Assembly (NCBI GenBank): GCA_001800315.1
Contig: MGVE01000001.1
Coordinates: 140,269-204,268, forward strand
Length of the DNA stretch: 64,000 nt
DNA from: Elusimicrobia bacterium RIFOXYA2_FULL_47_53
GTDB lineage: Bacteria > Elusimicrobiota > Endomicrobiia > Endomicrobiales > XYA2-FULL-47-53
Reading direction: 5' to 3'
The notes under the pieces are model-generated. The model searched no databases, was not told where the DNA came from, and saw only the letters and a program-made list of their open reading frames with translations. Positions 8,533-17,839 of this stretch are shown piece after piece (positions within the stretch are counted from its first letter, which is position 1; each line of letters opens with the position of its first letter). The position numbers and the translations under genes are program-made.

Positions 8533-9849
8533 TCATAATATCCATTCACCTTTTGTTTTTTCATCGTTTAAACAATTTAATATCTTTTCCTGATCCGAAG
8601 CGCTCAGAGATGTTTTATCAAAGTTTGTTCTGCCGGCCATTGTTTTAAAGTTCTTTAATACTTCTCTTTTTACGGTGCTATCGCTGTCGTTGTACAGGTC
8701 AAATAATATTTTAATCGTATCGGGATTGGCTATCAGCGCCAGGGCACGCACAACATTGGATCTTATCTGAGGGTTCTCGTTTTTTGACATTTTTTTTAGA
8801 AAATCAAGCGCCGAGCCCGGCGCGTACTCATAGAGGTTTTGCGCCATCGCGGCGATTCTTTCCCGGGCCGATTCAAGAGCCGGAGAAGCAAATTCACCGG
8901 TGCTTATGTCTCCGTCAAGAATTTCAAGAATCCTGGCCTGCTGCTGGTGAAAAAAAGCTTCCTGTGGGGCGGCATTCCTGCCGTATTTAGCTATCATTTC
9001 GGAACGGAGCCTTTCTTCAATCTGCCTGGTTTTCTGCTCCAGTTCTATTTTAAGCCTTTCTTCTTCCTTCCTTGATCTTTGCTTAAGTTCAACCCTGAAC
9101 TGCTCGGCGATCTGATGCTCGTATTTGATTTTCTCTTTATGTTTTTCAAGTTCAATAGATACATTGTTCTTTTCTTTAGAAAGCGTTTTAAACTCCTCTT
9201 CAACCTTTAACAGGCTGGCCCTTACTTTTTTCAGGGAAATTGATTCAATTATCAGGGAGGCCAAAAGAACAATAAACCCGAGAAAGAAAACGGACGCGGC
9301 TCCCGCAAAAATAAAAAAGTATCTTATCTTGTAATCATTTGACTTGTCCCGATAAACCGCGTTAAGAGGCGCCCTCTGCTCGGCCGTTCGCTTCACGGGA
9401 GCTTCCGCCTTTACCGCCGGCTTATACTGTTTTGTAACCTGAGTCTGCGGTTCAGGATAGCTTTTTCGCTCTTTTGATTCTCCCGGTTTATTGTATTCCT
9501 GGGCGGTGTTCATCAGGTCGTTCGTAAGCTTGTATAATTCCTGAACCCTCTGGTTTTGCGGAGCGAAAGCGTTCGCTCTGCTGATGTATTCCAGGGCCTG
9601 CCTGTAGTTTCTGTTCATGTGAGCCTGGGTCGTAGCCTCAATAAGTATTTTAATAATAAATTCCCGAATTTTGGCGTTAGAAGGGTCTAATTTTTGAGCC
9701 TTTTCAAGATTTTCAACGGCTTCAGCGAAATTACCCTGCAGATATTTCTCGGTACCGGCGTTGAAATACAAATTGGAATCTTCCGATGAGAATATCGTCC
9801 CGAGCGAGAAAAAAATAATTAAAATAATTGAAGCGGTTATTTTTATCAT
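8533..9849 (-). CDS. TPR / coiled-coil / HEAT-like membrane protein
   Basis: A 438-residue protein of unknown exact role. It has a signal peptide (hydrophobic 5-20) and TPR-like repeats at about 24-112. A low-complexity linker rich in Pro, Lys and Gln follows at about 118-165, then a membrane helix at 177-201. Next come a charged coiled coil at about 205-290 and a C-terminal region of HEAT-like helices (about 320-435). The topology would place the TPR part outside the inner membrane and the coiled coil plus HEAT part in the cytoplasm. It follows the PorV-like gene by 33 bases and has AGAGGTT as SD. The context suggests an envelope scaffold working with the neighbouring outer-membrane protein. 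Confidence 0.72.
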   Translation of the reverse strand: MIKITASIILIIFFSLGTIFSSEDSNLYFNAGTEKYLQGNFAEAVENLEKAQKLDPSNAKIREFIIKILIEATTQAHMNRNYRQALEYISRANAFAPQNQRVQELYKLTNDLMNTAQEYNKPGESKERKSYPEPQTQVTKQYKPAVKAEAPVKRTAEQRAPLNAVYRDKSNDYKIRYFFIFAGAASVFFLGFIVLLASLIIESISLKKVRASLLKVEEEFKTLSKEKNNVSIELEKHKEKIKYEHQIAEQFRVELKQRSRKEEERLKIELEQKTRQIEERLRSEMIAKYGRNAAPQEAFFHQQQARILEILDGDISTGEFASPALESARERIAAMAQNLYEYAPGSALDFLKKMSKNENPQIRSNVVRALALIANPDTIKILFDLYNDSDSTVKREVLKNFKTMAGRTNFDKTSLSASDQEKILNCLNDEKTKGEWIL

Positions 9850-9882
9850 AATATTAACCTCTTGGAGCCATATTGAGTCAAA

Positions 9883-11343
9883 TTACTGAGATATTTCCAG
9901 AATTGTCTGTATTCTCTTAAGGAGCAGAGAGGCCTCCGTGTTTTGCGGATCAATCTTCATAACCTCTATTAATTCGCCTTTAGCGTCATTATATTTCTGT
10001 TCACCCAGATATAGCTGCGCCTGAGAGAGAAAACCCATGACCCTAACTTCCGTGTTATCGGGTTGAATATCCAGCAGGTAATTAATGTCGCTCATGGCGG
10101 CCTCGTACTTCCCTTGTTTATAGTTTGCCCGTATTTCCTTGAGCCTTCGGACAATTGTTTCGCTGTTCATTCTTGATCTAATTTCCGCGAGCAGAGCTTT
10201 TGCCTCTTCCTGGGCAGGATCGGATTTCAGAATCGCCTCAAGAATTTCAGCGGACGCGCTGTATTGTTTTTTCTCGTATTTATCCCTCGCGTCTATAAAC
10301 ATTATTATCAGCTTTGAGGAGGTTTTTAAGCGCTCTTTTTCAAAGCGGATCCGCTCCAGTTCGTTAGCCGATTTGTTTTCAAATTCAATCCTTTCATTCT
10401 TAAGGTTTTCCCACTCGCTTTTTACCCTCTCCTCGGCCTCGGTCAATATAAAGCCGTAACGGACAGTAAGCGTGAAAGAATGAATCAAATCAAGCGGATG
10501 GTATATGATAGCATAGTCAAAATCAATCTGCCTTGTTGAAAATCCGAAACCCGCGGAAAACTGCTTCTGATTCGCCCCCACGCGCCAGTGAGCCATTTTA
10601 GGATAATCGTACTCCAGGCCCGCAAACCATCTGGAAACCAGATTCCCGCTCTGGAATAAATTTAAGATATGCAGGTCAACAGCCGCCGTAAGTTTCCCCG
10701 GAATCAGTATACGGCTGTATCCGGCTTTGGGGACAAATTCAAATACATCCGTGCCCAGCCGGGCCGGGATGATATTAGACAAGGTCAGCCCCCAGCTGTC
10801 CGCGGGAGAGGTCTTGATAATAAGGCCGGCGTCGGCTCCGGCTCCGCGCGCGGAATAATAATCAATATCCTGGGAAATAAACTTTGCTCCGCCCCCCGCG
10901 AAAATGTTTTTTGAAAGCTTGCGCGAGTATACGGCCATTATCGTTGTGTTGACATCCGCGAAGCTTCCCAAAGTTTCTCCGAGAGCGTTGGTCTTTTCGG
11001 CATCGGAAGAGGAAAGCCTTATCAGCGAAAGCCCGAACGAATGTTTTTCGTTGAACGGATAACCGTAGCTCATAGCTATGAACTGACCCTGGGCGAACAG
11101 AGGGGTCACATTAAAGCTTGCTTCTTTCCACCAGAGGCTGGCCAGGCTGGCCGGGTTTGAATAAATCAGCTCTGCTTTGCCGTCAAGCCCTGTCCCCGCG
11201 AGCCCGAGAGAGGCGCCTCTGGCGCCTCCGGAAAACGCGTTAAGGTATTCTCCCGCGTAGCCGCTGTAGTCCTGCTGCAGCCAGGAAAATGAATCTGATG
11301 AGAGTAGCAGTAGCAGCATGATAGCCGGCGCGAGCCTTTTCAT
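9883..11343 (-). CDS. PorV/PorQ-family outer-membrane barrel protein with C-terminal TPRs
   Basis: A 486-residue exported protein. A signal peptide spans about 1-19. The N-terminal 300 residues match the PorV/PorQ (UPF0164-like) pattern: a GARGASLGLAGTG segment near 40-52, an IYSNPASL motif near 60-67, then alternating beta strands with conserved glycines. A charged helix at about 300-345 and TPR repeats (about 345-486) follow. PorV proteins are outer-membrane beta-barrels, some of which shuttle cargo in type IX secretion. The added TPR tail is less usual and would lie in the periplasm. It ends the kelch protein-receiver-PorV run, with only 2 bases between it and the receiver gene. Confidence 0.8.
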   Translation of the reverse strand: MKRLAPAIMLLLLLSSDSFSWLQQDYSGYAGEYLNAFSGGARGASLGLAGTGLDGKAELIYSNPASLASLWWKEASFNVTPLFAQGQFIAMSYGYPFNEKHSFGLSLIRLSSSDAEKTNALGETLGSFADVNTTIMAVYSRKLSKNIFAGGGAKFISQDIDYYSARGAGADAGLIIKTSPADSWGLTLSNIIPARLGTDVFEFVPKAGYSRILIPGKLTAAVDLHILNLFQSGNLVSRWFAGLEYDYPKMAHWRVGANQKQFSAGFGFSTRQIDFDYAIIYHPLDLIHSFTLTVRYGFILTEAEERVKSEWENLKNERIEFENKSANELERIRFEKERLKTSSKLIIMFIDARDKYEKKQYSASAEILEAILKSDPAQEEAKALLAEIRSRMNSETIVRRLKEIRANYKQGKYEAAMSDINYLLDIQPDNTEVRVMGFLSQAQLYLGEQKYNDAKGELIEVMKIDPQNTEASLLLKRIQTILEISQ

Positions 11344-11345
11344 AG

Positions 11346-11720
11346 TTATTGGCGCTGCAAAATCTCGTTAACCGTTGAAAGCAGGGTGGCGACTTTAAAG
11401 GGCTTCTCAAGATAGGCGGCAACACTGACGCCTTCTCTTGCTTTAAGAAATTCCTGCATATGCCCTTTGCCCGTGACAATTACAACGGGAATGCCGGCTG
11501 TTTCCGGGTTTTCCCTGAGCCTGAGATTCACGGAATAACCGTCCAGCACAGGCATCATAATGTCAAGAATTATCAAATCCGGCTTAAAGGACGCGACTTT
11601 TTTAAGAGCCTCTAAACCGTCGGCCGCGCTGTCGGTTATATAGCCGGAACCGTCCAGGGCGGATTTCAGGACGAAAACAATGTCTTTTTCGTCATCAACC
11701 ACAAGCACTTTTTTGGACAT
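11346..11720 (-). CDS. Single-domain response regulator receiver (CheY-like)
   Basis: A 124-residue stand-alone receiver. Acidic pair D9-D10, phospho-acceptor D53 (LDIMMP), T83 and K106 (EKPF) are all in place, and no output domain follows. It would act as a phosphate carrier or bind a protein partner rather than DNA. It is wedged between genes for a kelch/FN3 surface protein (14-base gap) and a PorV-like barrel (2-base gap). This is unusual company for a receiver and suggests that signalling is tied to the surface apparatus. The SD GGAGGGG sits just before the ATG. Confidence 0.93.
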   Translation of the reverse strand: MSKKVLVVDDEKDIVFVLKSALDGSGYITDSAADGLEALKKVASFKPDLIILDIMMPVLDGYSVNLRLRENPETAGIPVVIVTGKGHMQEFLKAREGVSVAAYLEKPFKVATLLSTVNEILQRQ

Positions 11721-11734
11721 ATCCCCTCCACGAC

Positions 11735-14700
11735 TTATTTTACAACCCCAATCTTCCTTAACTGCTTTTCGGAGCCGCTTTTAATCTCAAGCAGATAGAT
11801 GCCGTTGGCCACATATCTCCCGGAGTTATTTTTACCGTCCCATTTTATCTCATTGGAATAGCCGGTCGGCTGGCCCTTTGCGCCTTCCGAGCCTGAAGGA
11901 TAATTTCTTTCAAGCACCAGATCCCCCAGCTGTGTGTATATTTTAATGGTCGTATCGTGATTTTCCGTTAACACATAAAGAATCCTGGTCTCCTCTTTGC
12001 CGGCCGCGAAAGGGTTTGGAAAATTTGTTACGCCGGAAATCGCGGAAACAGGCGCGAGAGCCCCTACAAGAGTTATCACGCCTAATTTTGATATCGCTGT
12101 TCTAACTGCGCCGGCGCCTGAGTCAATAGAAGGGAAATCAGGAGCCGTTTCCCATTTGCCGGCATTTTCATTGAGCAGGGCGCATCTTAAGTTTTTCAGG
12201 GGCACGCTTGTGCCGTCATAATAGTTGTCTTTGTTGCTGTTGCGATATCTGAATTTAATTTCGCATTTGGGATTATCAACGGGAAGCACGCTATCGTCCG
12301 CCGCGCAAACGCTTAATCTGTATGAGTCTTCATTCAGCGGTTTAATAAGCCTGTCGGCCAGCGTAAATTCATCAGCCATGGCTATGGCCTTGAGCTCGGA
12401 CGACTGAACCTTTACAATTTTCAGGTAGCCGTTGTCAGGAAGGCCCTGCGTGATTTCAGCGTACAATTTGGAATCCGTGCTGGTGGTTTTGAAACGGCTT
12501 AAAACAAAAGCCCAGCCCGAGCCGGAACTGATTTTTTCAAGTCCCAGAGGGTCTTTTGCCACTACTCTCCAGAAGTAAGTGGTTTCCTGGGTTAAACTTA
12601 ACGGGGAAAGCCTGTAAGTGTTTGTGCTTATGCCTTCAACAACAAAGGATGGAGTGAAGTTCTCGGCTGTGCTGATGACAAGAGAAAACGAGATAATATC
12701 TTCAGGGTTCGGGTCCCCGTTATTTTCCCAGGCGAAATCAAGATTCAGCTGCGAGACATTATCCCCGCTGGCCGGATAGATAATTGAAAAATCCATCGGA
12801 GGAAAGTTCTGGTTATTAACCGAAATATCGGCTGTTGAAAGGGCCTCAGCGGAGAGCGGAGGAGCGCCGTTGTCAGTGACAATAATTTTAATCCGGTAGT
12901 TCGGGCCGTTTGGGATAGTTCTTGTATTTAACTGGTAATAAGTCGCGTTAACCGTTGATAACAGCGAGAAATTTTCTCCGCTGTCATTTGAAATATATAC
13001 GGCTGAGGAGTGAGAGTCGGCGAGATTTGGGTCGGATACGGACCAGGAAATTTGAACCGTACCGCTGATGGTTGTGCCTCCCGCGGGTGTCTGAAGCGAC
13101 ACCGAAGGAGCCTCGTTAATATTGGAAATCTGAAAGTTCGCGGCGGAAGCAGTTGAAAAATTCAGGCCCCTTTCGTCCGTTGCGGTTATTTTTATTTTGT
13201 GTTCGGCGCCGTTGCAGGTCTGCCGGGTATTCCATAGGTAATGGGTGGTTCCGTTTGGCAGGCCGGAGGCTACAGTAACAGGGAAAGTAAGCCCGCCGTC
13301 AAAAGATTCGTATATTGAAAACACCCTTGTGTCTCCCGGGTTAGGATCTGCCGAACTCCAGAGAATATCCTGTTCCGCGGCCCAGTTTTCCCCTCCGGAC
13401 GGCGCTATAATGGTTACTAAGGGAGGAGCATTGGTTAAAGCGCTCGCCTGTGGAGAAGAGATTGTTGAAGAATTGCCGGCGATATCGTACAGCTTCACCG
13501 CGAAATAGTAGGTTGTGGAATTGTTTAAACCGTCAACGGCGACATTCTCATGATGCCCCTGCGGCGAGTTGGCGAAGCTGCCGGTGTTTTGCCCGGGAGT
13601 TGAGTCAAAGCTTCCCGCTGTAATGGCTGAAATTGAACTGTGCCTGATGTCATAGGCCTTAAAATAGGTGTTTCCGGAGGGGCTTGAATCCCACGGAGAG
13701 GTCCAGGAAAGAATTATCTGTCCGTTGGAATAGCCTATAGAAGCTGAAAGGTCGGTTATAGGGTTTGGAGCGATCGTGTCAACATAAAGAGTATAACTGT
13801 CAGACCAGTCGCCGTAAGCGGTGGCGTCAAAGGCTCTTACCTGCCAGTACCAGGTGCCCGGGGTCAGGAGCGAGGTGGTTCCGGAAGTCAGAAAAGATGT
13901 GGTATTGAGCCCAGAGGTGCTTATTTCGGGGCTTGAGAAAGCAGGAGCGTTGTCAACCTGCAGATGGTATGTGATAATATCTCCCGTGTCAGAGTCCTGC
14001 GAGTCTAACCAGGAAAAGACGGGCCTGGAAAAATTTGTGGTGGCGCCGGTGAGCGGCGAAAGCAGTGTTACTTTATTCGGGGCGGAATTGTATGTTACGG
14101 TTACCGACTTTATGACAGGAGTTTTGGGAAGCGTTGTCGCGTCAAAATATGCTTTATATTTTATAAATCTCCTGTTGTTATGCACTGTCGTGCCGATAGA
14201 ATAAGGCGGCATGCCGGTGAAAAAAGTATTCGTATTGCCGTCCGGCCCCCTGAAACTATCCCAGTTAGCGTTGTCAGTTGACGATGCCAGCTGGAATTTT
14301 AAGGTAGTACCTGTTATAACCTGAGGGTTATCCGTGACGCTGAGCTGTTTCCACTGCAAAGATGTCGTAAAAGGCACATCAATATAGGCCGATTCAAAAC
14401 TGCCGGAGGCGCGGTAAACGAAATATCTCGTTTCCTGAAGATTCGCGGTATCACTGCCGCCGAAAAAAAATGATTTTCTTTGAGAAGGAATATAGACAGC
14501 GGACTGTCCGTATCTGGCGGTAATTACATTTAACGGCGCTTCATTGCTCAGGGCCCAGGAATTTGTTATCGGCACAAAATACCTGATATCATTGTAACGA
14601 GTCGTATTGAATATTCCTCCCGTGACGACTATACAGGAAGAAGTAAAAGAGTTATACGCGTCGTAGAACATTGATGAATCCGTCCTTGCTTCAGGCGCGT

Positions 14701-15526
14701 TACTGGCAGCGTTATAAACATACCAGGAGCTTGAAACTACATCGTAGGACCATAGATCCTGCATCTCCGCATTGGAAATATTAACGCCTCCGAATATAAA
14801 CACTTTACCGGCATTATCGTAAGCTATTGAGGCGCCGGTGCGCGCCGCCGGCGCGGTTTGAGGCGAGGCCAGGCTCCAGGTTTTTGCGGCTATATCGTAA
14901 AACCAGGTTTCGTTTGATTTGGTTCCCTCGGTGTTGCCGCCAAAAAGAACCACCTTGGATTGATTATCAACCCTTGCCATGGAAAAGAAAGCCCTGTTTG
15001 AAGGTGAGGTTGAGACGGACTGTTCCTCCCATTTTGTTGTGCTGCAATTGTAGAACCAGGTGTCTCCGTAGTAAGTTCCAGCCTCATTTTTACCGCCAAA
15101 CAGAAGTATCCTGTTTGAGTCAAGAGGCACAATGGTGTGTCCGTATCTTGCCTGGGGCGCCACAGTGCTTGTAATTATGTGCTGGTTCCATAAATTATTT
15201 GAGGAATTGTATTCCCAGACATCATTAAATTCACTCCCTGAATTGTATCCGCCAAAAACTATCATGGATGAATTTGATGCCGGATTCAGGCAGGCAGAAT
15301 GCCAGCGTCTTGGGGAAGGGCTTAAGGCGGGAGTCAGGTCTGAAGACCACTGAAAACTCAGCTGTATGCTGTCAGTCGCGGCGTCAACAACCTGAACCTG
15401 ATCCTGCTTCCCTGAATTAAACTGGTTGTACGAGTTTTGAGTAGAAGAATTGGCAAACACAAGAGAGTCAGCCGCGCATGAGAGCAACAGGATAAGCGTA
15501 TAAAATGAATGACGAATATTTCTCAC
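11735..15526 (-). CDS. Large exported kelch / FN3-like protein with FlgD-type C-terminal domain
   Basis: A 1263-residue secreted protein with a signal peptide at about 1-26. From about 73 to 370 it has six kelch-type repeats, each with an FGG-like core and a later W or Y, enough for one six-bladed propeller. Several Ig/FN3-like domains follow (about 480-1050) with Trp-Tyr-Trp motifs. The last 90 residues match the FlgD-like Ig fold often found at C termini of cargo proteins: NFPNPF, then EIKWDGKNNSG, then NGIYLLEI. The start codon is GTG at 15526, with AGGGG unusually close. It precedes a receiver and a PorV-like protein. A surface-exposed or adhesive role is inferred. Confidence 0.8.
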   Translation of the reverse strand: MRNIRHSFYTLILLLSCAADSLVFANSSTQNSYNQFNSGKQDQVQVVDAATDSIQLSFQWSSDLTPALSPSPRRWHSACLNPASNSSMIVFGGYNSGSEFNDVWEYNSSNNLWNQHIITSTVAPQARYGHTIVPLDSNRILLFGGKNEAGTYYGDTWFYNCSTTKWEEQSVSTSPSNRAFFSMARVDNQSKVVLFGGNTEGTKSNETWFYDIAAKTWSLASPQTAPAARTGASIAYDNAGKVFIFGGVNISNAEMQDLWSYDVVSSSWYVYNAASNAPEARTDSSMFYDAYNSFTSSCIVVTGGIFNTTRYNDIRYFVPITNSWALSNEAPLNVITARYGQSAVYIPSQRKSFFFGGSDTANLQETRYFVYRASGSFESAYIDVPFTTSLQWKQLSVTDNPQVITGTTLKFQLASSTDNANWDSFRGPDGNTNTFFTGMPPYSIGTTVHNNRRFIKYKAYFDATTLPKTPVIKSVTVTYNSAPNKVTLLSPLTGATTNFSRPVFSWLDSQDSDTGDIITYHLQVDNAPAFSSPEISTSGLNTTSFLTSGTTSLLTPGTWYWQVRAFDATAYGDWSDSYTLYVDTIAPNPITDLSASIGYSNGQIILSWTSPWDSSPSGNTYFKAYDIRHSSISAITAGSFDSTPGQNTGSFANSPQGHHENVAVDGLNNSTTYYFAVKLYDIAGNSSTISSPQASALTNAPPLVTIIAPSGGENWAAEQDILWSSADPNPGDTRVFSIYESFDGGLTFPVTVASGLPNGTTHYLWNTRQTCNGAEHKIKITATDERGLNFSTASAANFQISNINEAPSVSLQTPAGGTTISGTVQISWSVSDPNLADSHSSAVYISNDSGENFSLLSTVNATYYQLNTRTIPNGPNYRIKIIVTDNGAPPLSAEALSTADISVNNQNFPPMDFSIIYPASGDNVSQLNLDFAWENNGDPNPEDIISFSLVISTAENFTPSFVVEGISTNTYRLSPLSLTQETTYFWRVVAKDPLGLEKISSGSGWAFVLSRFKTTSTDSKLYAEITQGLPDNGYLKIVKVQSSELKAIAMADEFTLADRLIKPLNEDSYRLSVCAADDSVLPVDNPKCEIKFRYRNSNKDNYYDGTSVPLKNLRCALLNENAGKWETAPDFPSIDSGAGAVRTAISKLGVITLVGALAPVSAISGVTNFPNPFAAGKEETRILYVLTENHDTTIKIYTQLGDLVLERNYPSGSEGAKGQPTGYSNEIKWDGKNNSGRYVANGIYLLEIKSGSEKQLRKIGVVK

Positions 15527-15595
15527 CCCTGTTTTCGTTGTGCCTAAGCCGGATATAATAATTTTTACGGCCGACGCGCGTTTACCGGGACAGGC

Positions 15596-15970
15596 TTACT
15601 CAAGAAGTTTTGCCATTACGGCCTGCCTTAAGTATTTAAGGTCAAACGGCTTGAAAATGCAGTCAAAAGCGCCGATGCGAAAGGCATCAACAACTTTTTC
15701 GGCGTCGCGGTAAGCGGTAATCATAATAACAGGCAGGTCGGGCTGAATTTTTTTTAATTCTCTCAAAGTTTCAATGCCGTTCATGCCCGGCATTGCCATA
15801 TCCAGAAGAACCAGATTCGCCTTCATTTCATGAAGTTTGTCAACGGCCTGCTGTCCGCTCTTAGCCGTCAACACCTTAAACCCCTCACTACTGAGAAACT
15901 CGCCAAGAATCATTAATATGTCCGGCTCGTCGTCAACAATCATGATGCTGCTCTTTTTAGTTTCTGCCAC
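15596..15970 (-). CDS. Single-domain response regulator receiver, GTG start
   Basis: A 124-residue receiver with a DDEPD acidic pocket, phospho-acceptor Asp in LLDMAMPG, a conserved Thr and a KPF lysine. There is no output domain. The frame is open back to an ATG at 16015, but the better start is GTG at 15970-15968. GGAGG at 15980-15976 lies 5 bases before it, and the protein then begins directly before the receiver fold. The longer reading would add 15 residues without similarity to receivers. It lies between the REC-GAF kinase gene and the large kelch protein gene, and a partner among the nearby kinases is likely. Confidence 0.9.
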   Translation of the reverse strand: MAETKKSSIMIVDDEPDILMILGEFLSSEGFKVLTAKSGQQAVDKLHEMKANLVLLDMAMPGMNGIETLRELKKIQPDLPVIMITAYRDAEKVVDAFRIGAFDCIFKPFDLKYLRQAVMAKLLE

Positions 15971-16017
15971 AATAACCTCCCCGGTTAGCCACCCCTTCGC
16001 ATCTTTGCTGCTCAAAT

Positions 16018-16036
16018 TGAGTCTGTTGAAAAACCC
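16018..16036. repeat. Isolated terminus resembling the palindromic element at 62591-62757
   Basis: TGAGTCTGTTGAAAAACCC closely matches the terminal arms of the 167-base element near 62.6 kb (TGAGTCA, then a variable base, then TTGAAAAA). No second arm was found within 200 bases. It directly adjoins the CATTGCGA repeats, which suggests a nested or partly lost element. Confidence 0.5.
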
Positions 16037-16047
16037 TTAAAACGACC

Positions 16048-16132
16048 CGTCATTGCGATCTCCCGCAGGGAGAGAAGCAATCTTGAAGTTTCGTTGTTGT
16101 CGTTGCGAGCGACTGAAAGGAGCGTGGCAATC
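16048..16132. repeat. Tandem pair of CATTGCGA...GCAATC palindromic units
   Basis: Two similar units lie at 16048-16082 and 16099-16132. Each starts CGTCATTGCGA or TGTCGTTGCGA and ends GCAATC, with an imperfect hairpin between. Units of this form are well-known dispersed repeats in many bacteria. They fill most of the gap between a kinase gene and a receiver gene. Confidence 0.75.
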
Positions 16133-16191
16133 CCGCAGTTTTCGCCGGACTATTCGGTGCGATTTTGACACGCAGGGCAGCTTTAAAAGGT

Positions 16192-17784
16192 TCAGGCTTC
16201 CTGATTTACAGGAAGCCTGACAAAAAACTTTGAGCCCTTGCCTTTTTCCGACTCAGCCCAGATAGCGCCCCTGTGTTTTTCAACTATTGATTTAACAATG
16301 GCCAGGCCGAGGCCAAACCCGGCGTGGGTTCTTGAAACCGAACCGTCCACCTGGAAAAACTTTTCAAAAATCCTACCAATCTTGTCAGCGGGTATGCCTT
16401 CGCCGTTGTCACTTACGACCAGCAGGACAGTCTTGCCGCCTTCTTCAATTTTGGCGCTTATTATTACTTCTCCTCCCGAGTGAGTGAATTTTAATGCGTT
16501 GCCGATAAGGTTTACAATTACCTGTTTTATGCGTTCATTATCGCCGAATATTTCAATTTTCCCGTCAGAATGCTTGAAAATAAGTTCAATGTTCTTTTCT
16601 TTCGCTCTTAAATGAAGGTCCTGAAGGGTTTCGTCAATAAGAACTTTTAAATTAAACCATGAAGGCATGAGGTTAAGTTTATTTGTCTCCATACGGGAAA
16701 AATCAAGCAGGTCGTTTACCAGGAGCTGCATTCTTGTTGAATTTCTCTTAATGAGGTCAAAAAACATGGTGACTTTGTCATTGTCCTTTAAAATGGACAT
16801 ATAGGGGTAAAGCAGTTCAATTGCTCCGCCGATAGACATTAAGGGAGTCCTCAGCTCGTGCGAAACATTGGACATAAACTCTGAGCGCAGTTCGTCAAGC
16901 TGTCTTTGCGCCTCGCGGTACTGCATGGCTGAAATCAGCAGAGTGGAGTGCACGCCAAAGACCTTGAGCGAATCAAGGTCATTCTGGGTAAACTGGTAAT
17001 TGGTCTGAGAAACCAGCCTGTTAAGGCATATCACCCCTATAAGGGCGTCTTCATTTATCAACGGACAGATTAGAGAGGAGACTATTTCAGACCTTGAGGG
17101 AAGCTCGGCAAACTGCGGCGCGTTCTCAAACCCACTTTGAATAAGAACGGCCTCCCTGTTCTTGGCGACCCACCCGACTATTTTTTCGCCGTAACCGACT
17201 CTGGTCAGTTCCTCCTCATTCAGGCCGAAGGAAGCCACTGAAGCAAGCTGATTGCTGTCCAGAACAAGCATAAAAATGGATCCGGTATCCGCCTTTAGCG
17301 TTTTTATGGCTCTTTCCAGTATCAGGTTAAGCAGTTCTTTCTGGGTGTTATTTTTCGTGGCCTGCTGGGCGAGTTGATACAGGTGAGTGGTTTCCCTGTA
17401 AATATTCTCTTTGCGTGAGAGTTTGGCGTGTTCCAGGCACTTTCTGACATTCACAAGAACATCTTCAATATTGAATGGTTTCAGCAGATAGGCGAAAGCG
17501 CCGCTTTTAATTGAGGCTATGGCGGACTCTATTGTGGCCTGGCCGGTCATTATTATTACTTCTGTCTGAGGTTTTATAAGGCGGATTTTGTTGAGGATTT
17601 CCATGCCGTTGCAGTCCGGCATTTTCAGGTCGGTCAGCACAAGATCAAAAAAAGTCGTGGAAATTAACGAGTCAAGATTGGCGCAGGAATTAAGGGTGGT
17701 TACCTTGTACCCCTCCGCTTCTAATACTTTGCTCAGCAGCTTAAGTATTCCTTCTTCGTCGTCAATGATTAATACGCTTTCCAT
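16192..17784 (-). CDS. REC-GAF sensor histidine kinase
   Basis: A 530-residue cytoplasmic kinase with an N-terminal receiver (1-120; acidic D8-D9, acceptor D52 in TDLKMP, KPF lysine near 102). A GAF domain follows at about 145-290. HisKA carries H309 (SNVSHELRTP), and the HATPase has N429, DNGEG 459-463 and GFGLGLA 489-495. Receiver-first kinases take phosphate from an upstream kinase or are tuned by it. Here the source could be one of the two hybrid kinases at 2575-8438. The gene has its own near-perfect promoter (17931-17959) and a leader with a GC-rich hairpin. SD GGGAGA precedes the ATG. Confidence 0.92.
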   Translation of the reverse strand: MESVLIIDDEEGILKLLSKVLEAEGYKVTTLNSCANLDSLISTTFFDLVLTDLKMPDCNGMEILNKIRLIKPQTEVIIMTGQATIESAIASIKSGAFAYLLKPFNIEDVLVNVRKCLEHAKLSRKENIYRETTHLYQLAQQATKNNTQKELLNLILERAIKTLKADTGSIFMLVLDSNQLASVASFGLNEEELTRVGYGEKIVGWVAKNREAVLIQSGFENAPQFAELPSRSEIVSSLICPLINEDALIGVICLNRLVSQTNYQFTQNDLDSLKVFGVHSTLLISAMQYREAQRQLDELRSEFMSNVSHELRTPLMSIGGAIELLYPYMSILKDNDKVTMFFDLIKRNSTRMQLLVNDLLDFSRMETNKLNLMPSWFNLKVLIDETLQDLHLRAKEKNIELIFKHSDGKIEIFGDNERIKQVIVNLIGNALKFTHSGGEVIISAKIEEGGKTVLLVVSDNGEGIPADKIGRIFEKFFQVDGSVSRTHAGFGLGLAIVKSIVEKHRGAIWAESEKGKGSKFFVRLPVNQEA

Positions 17785-17839
17785 TTCTCCCGCTTTTCAA
17801 TCTGTCGTGTAATATGTTAAAAGACTTACCAAGATTAGT

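Noticed and set aside
9871..9881. TATTGAGTCAA near the PorV gene end as another element terminus
   Set aside because: Only eleven bases match and the TTGAAAAA part is missing; it is probably chance.
15971..16015. Fifteen extra N-terminal residues on the receiver at 15596
   Set aside because: The SD and GTG at 15970 fit better, and the extra part does not match the receiver fold.
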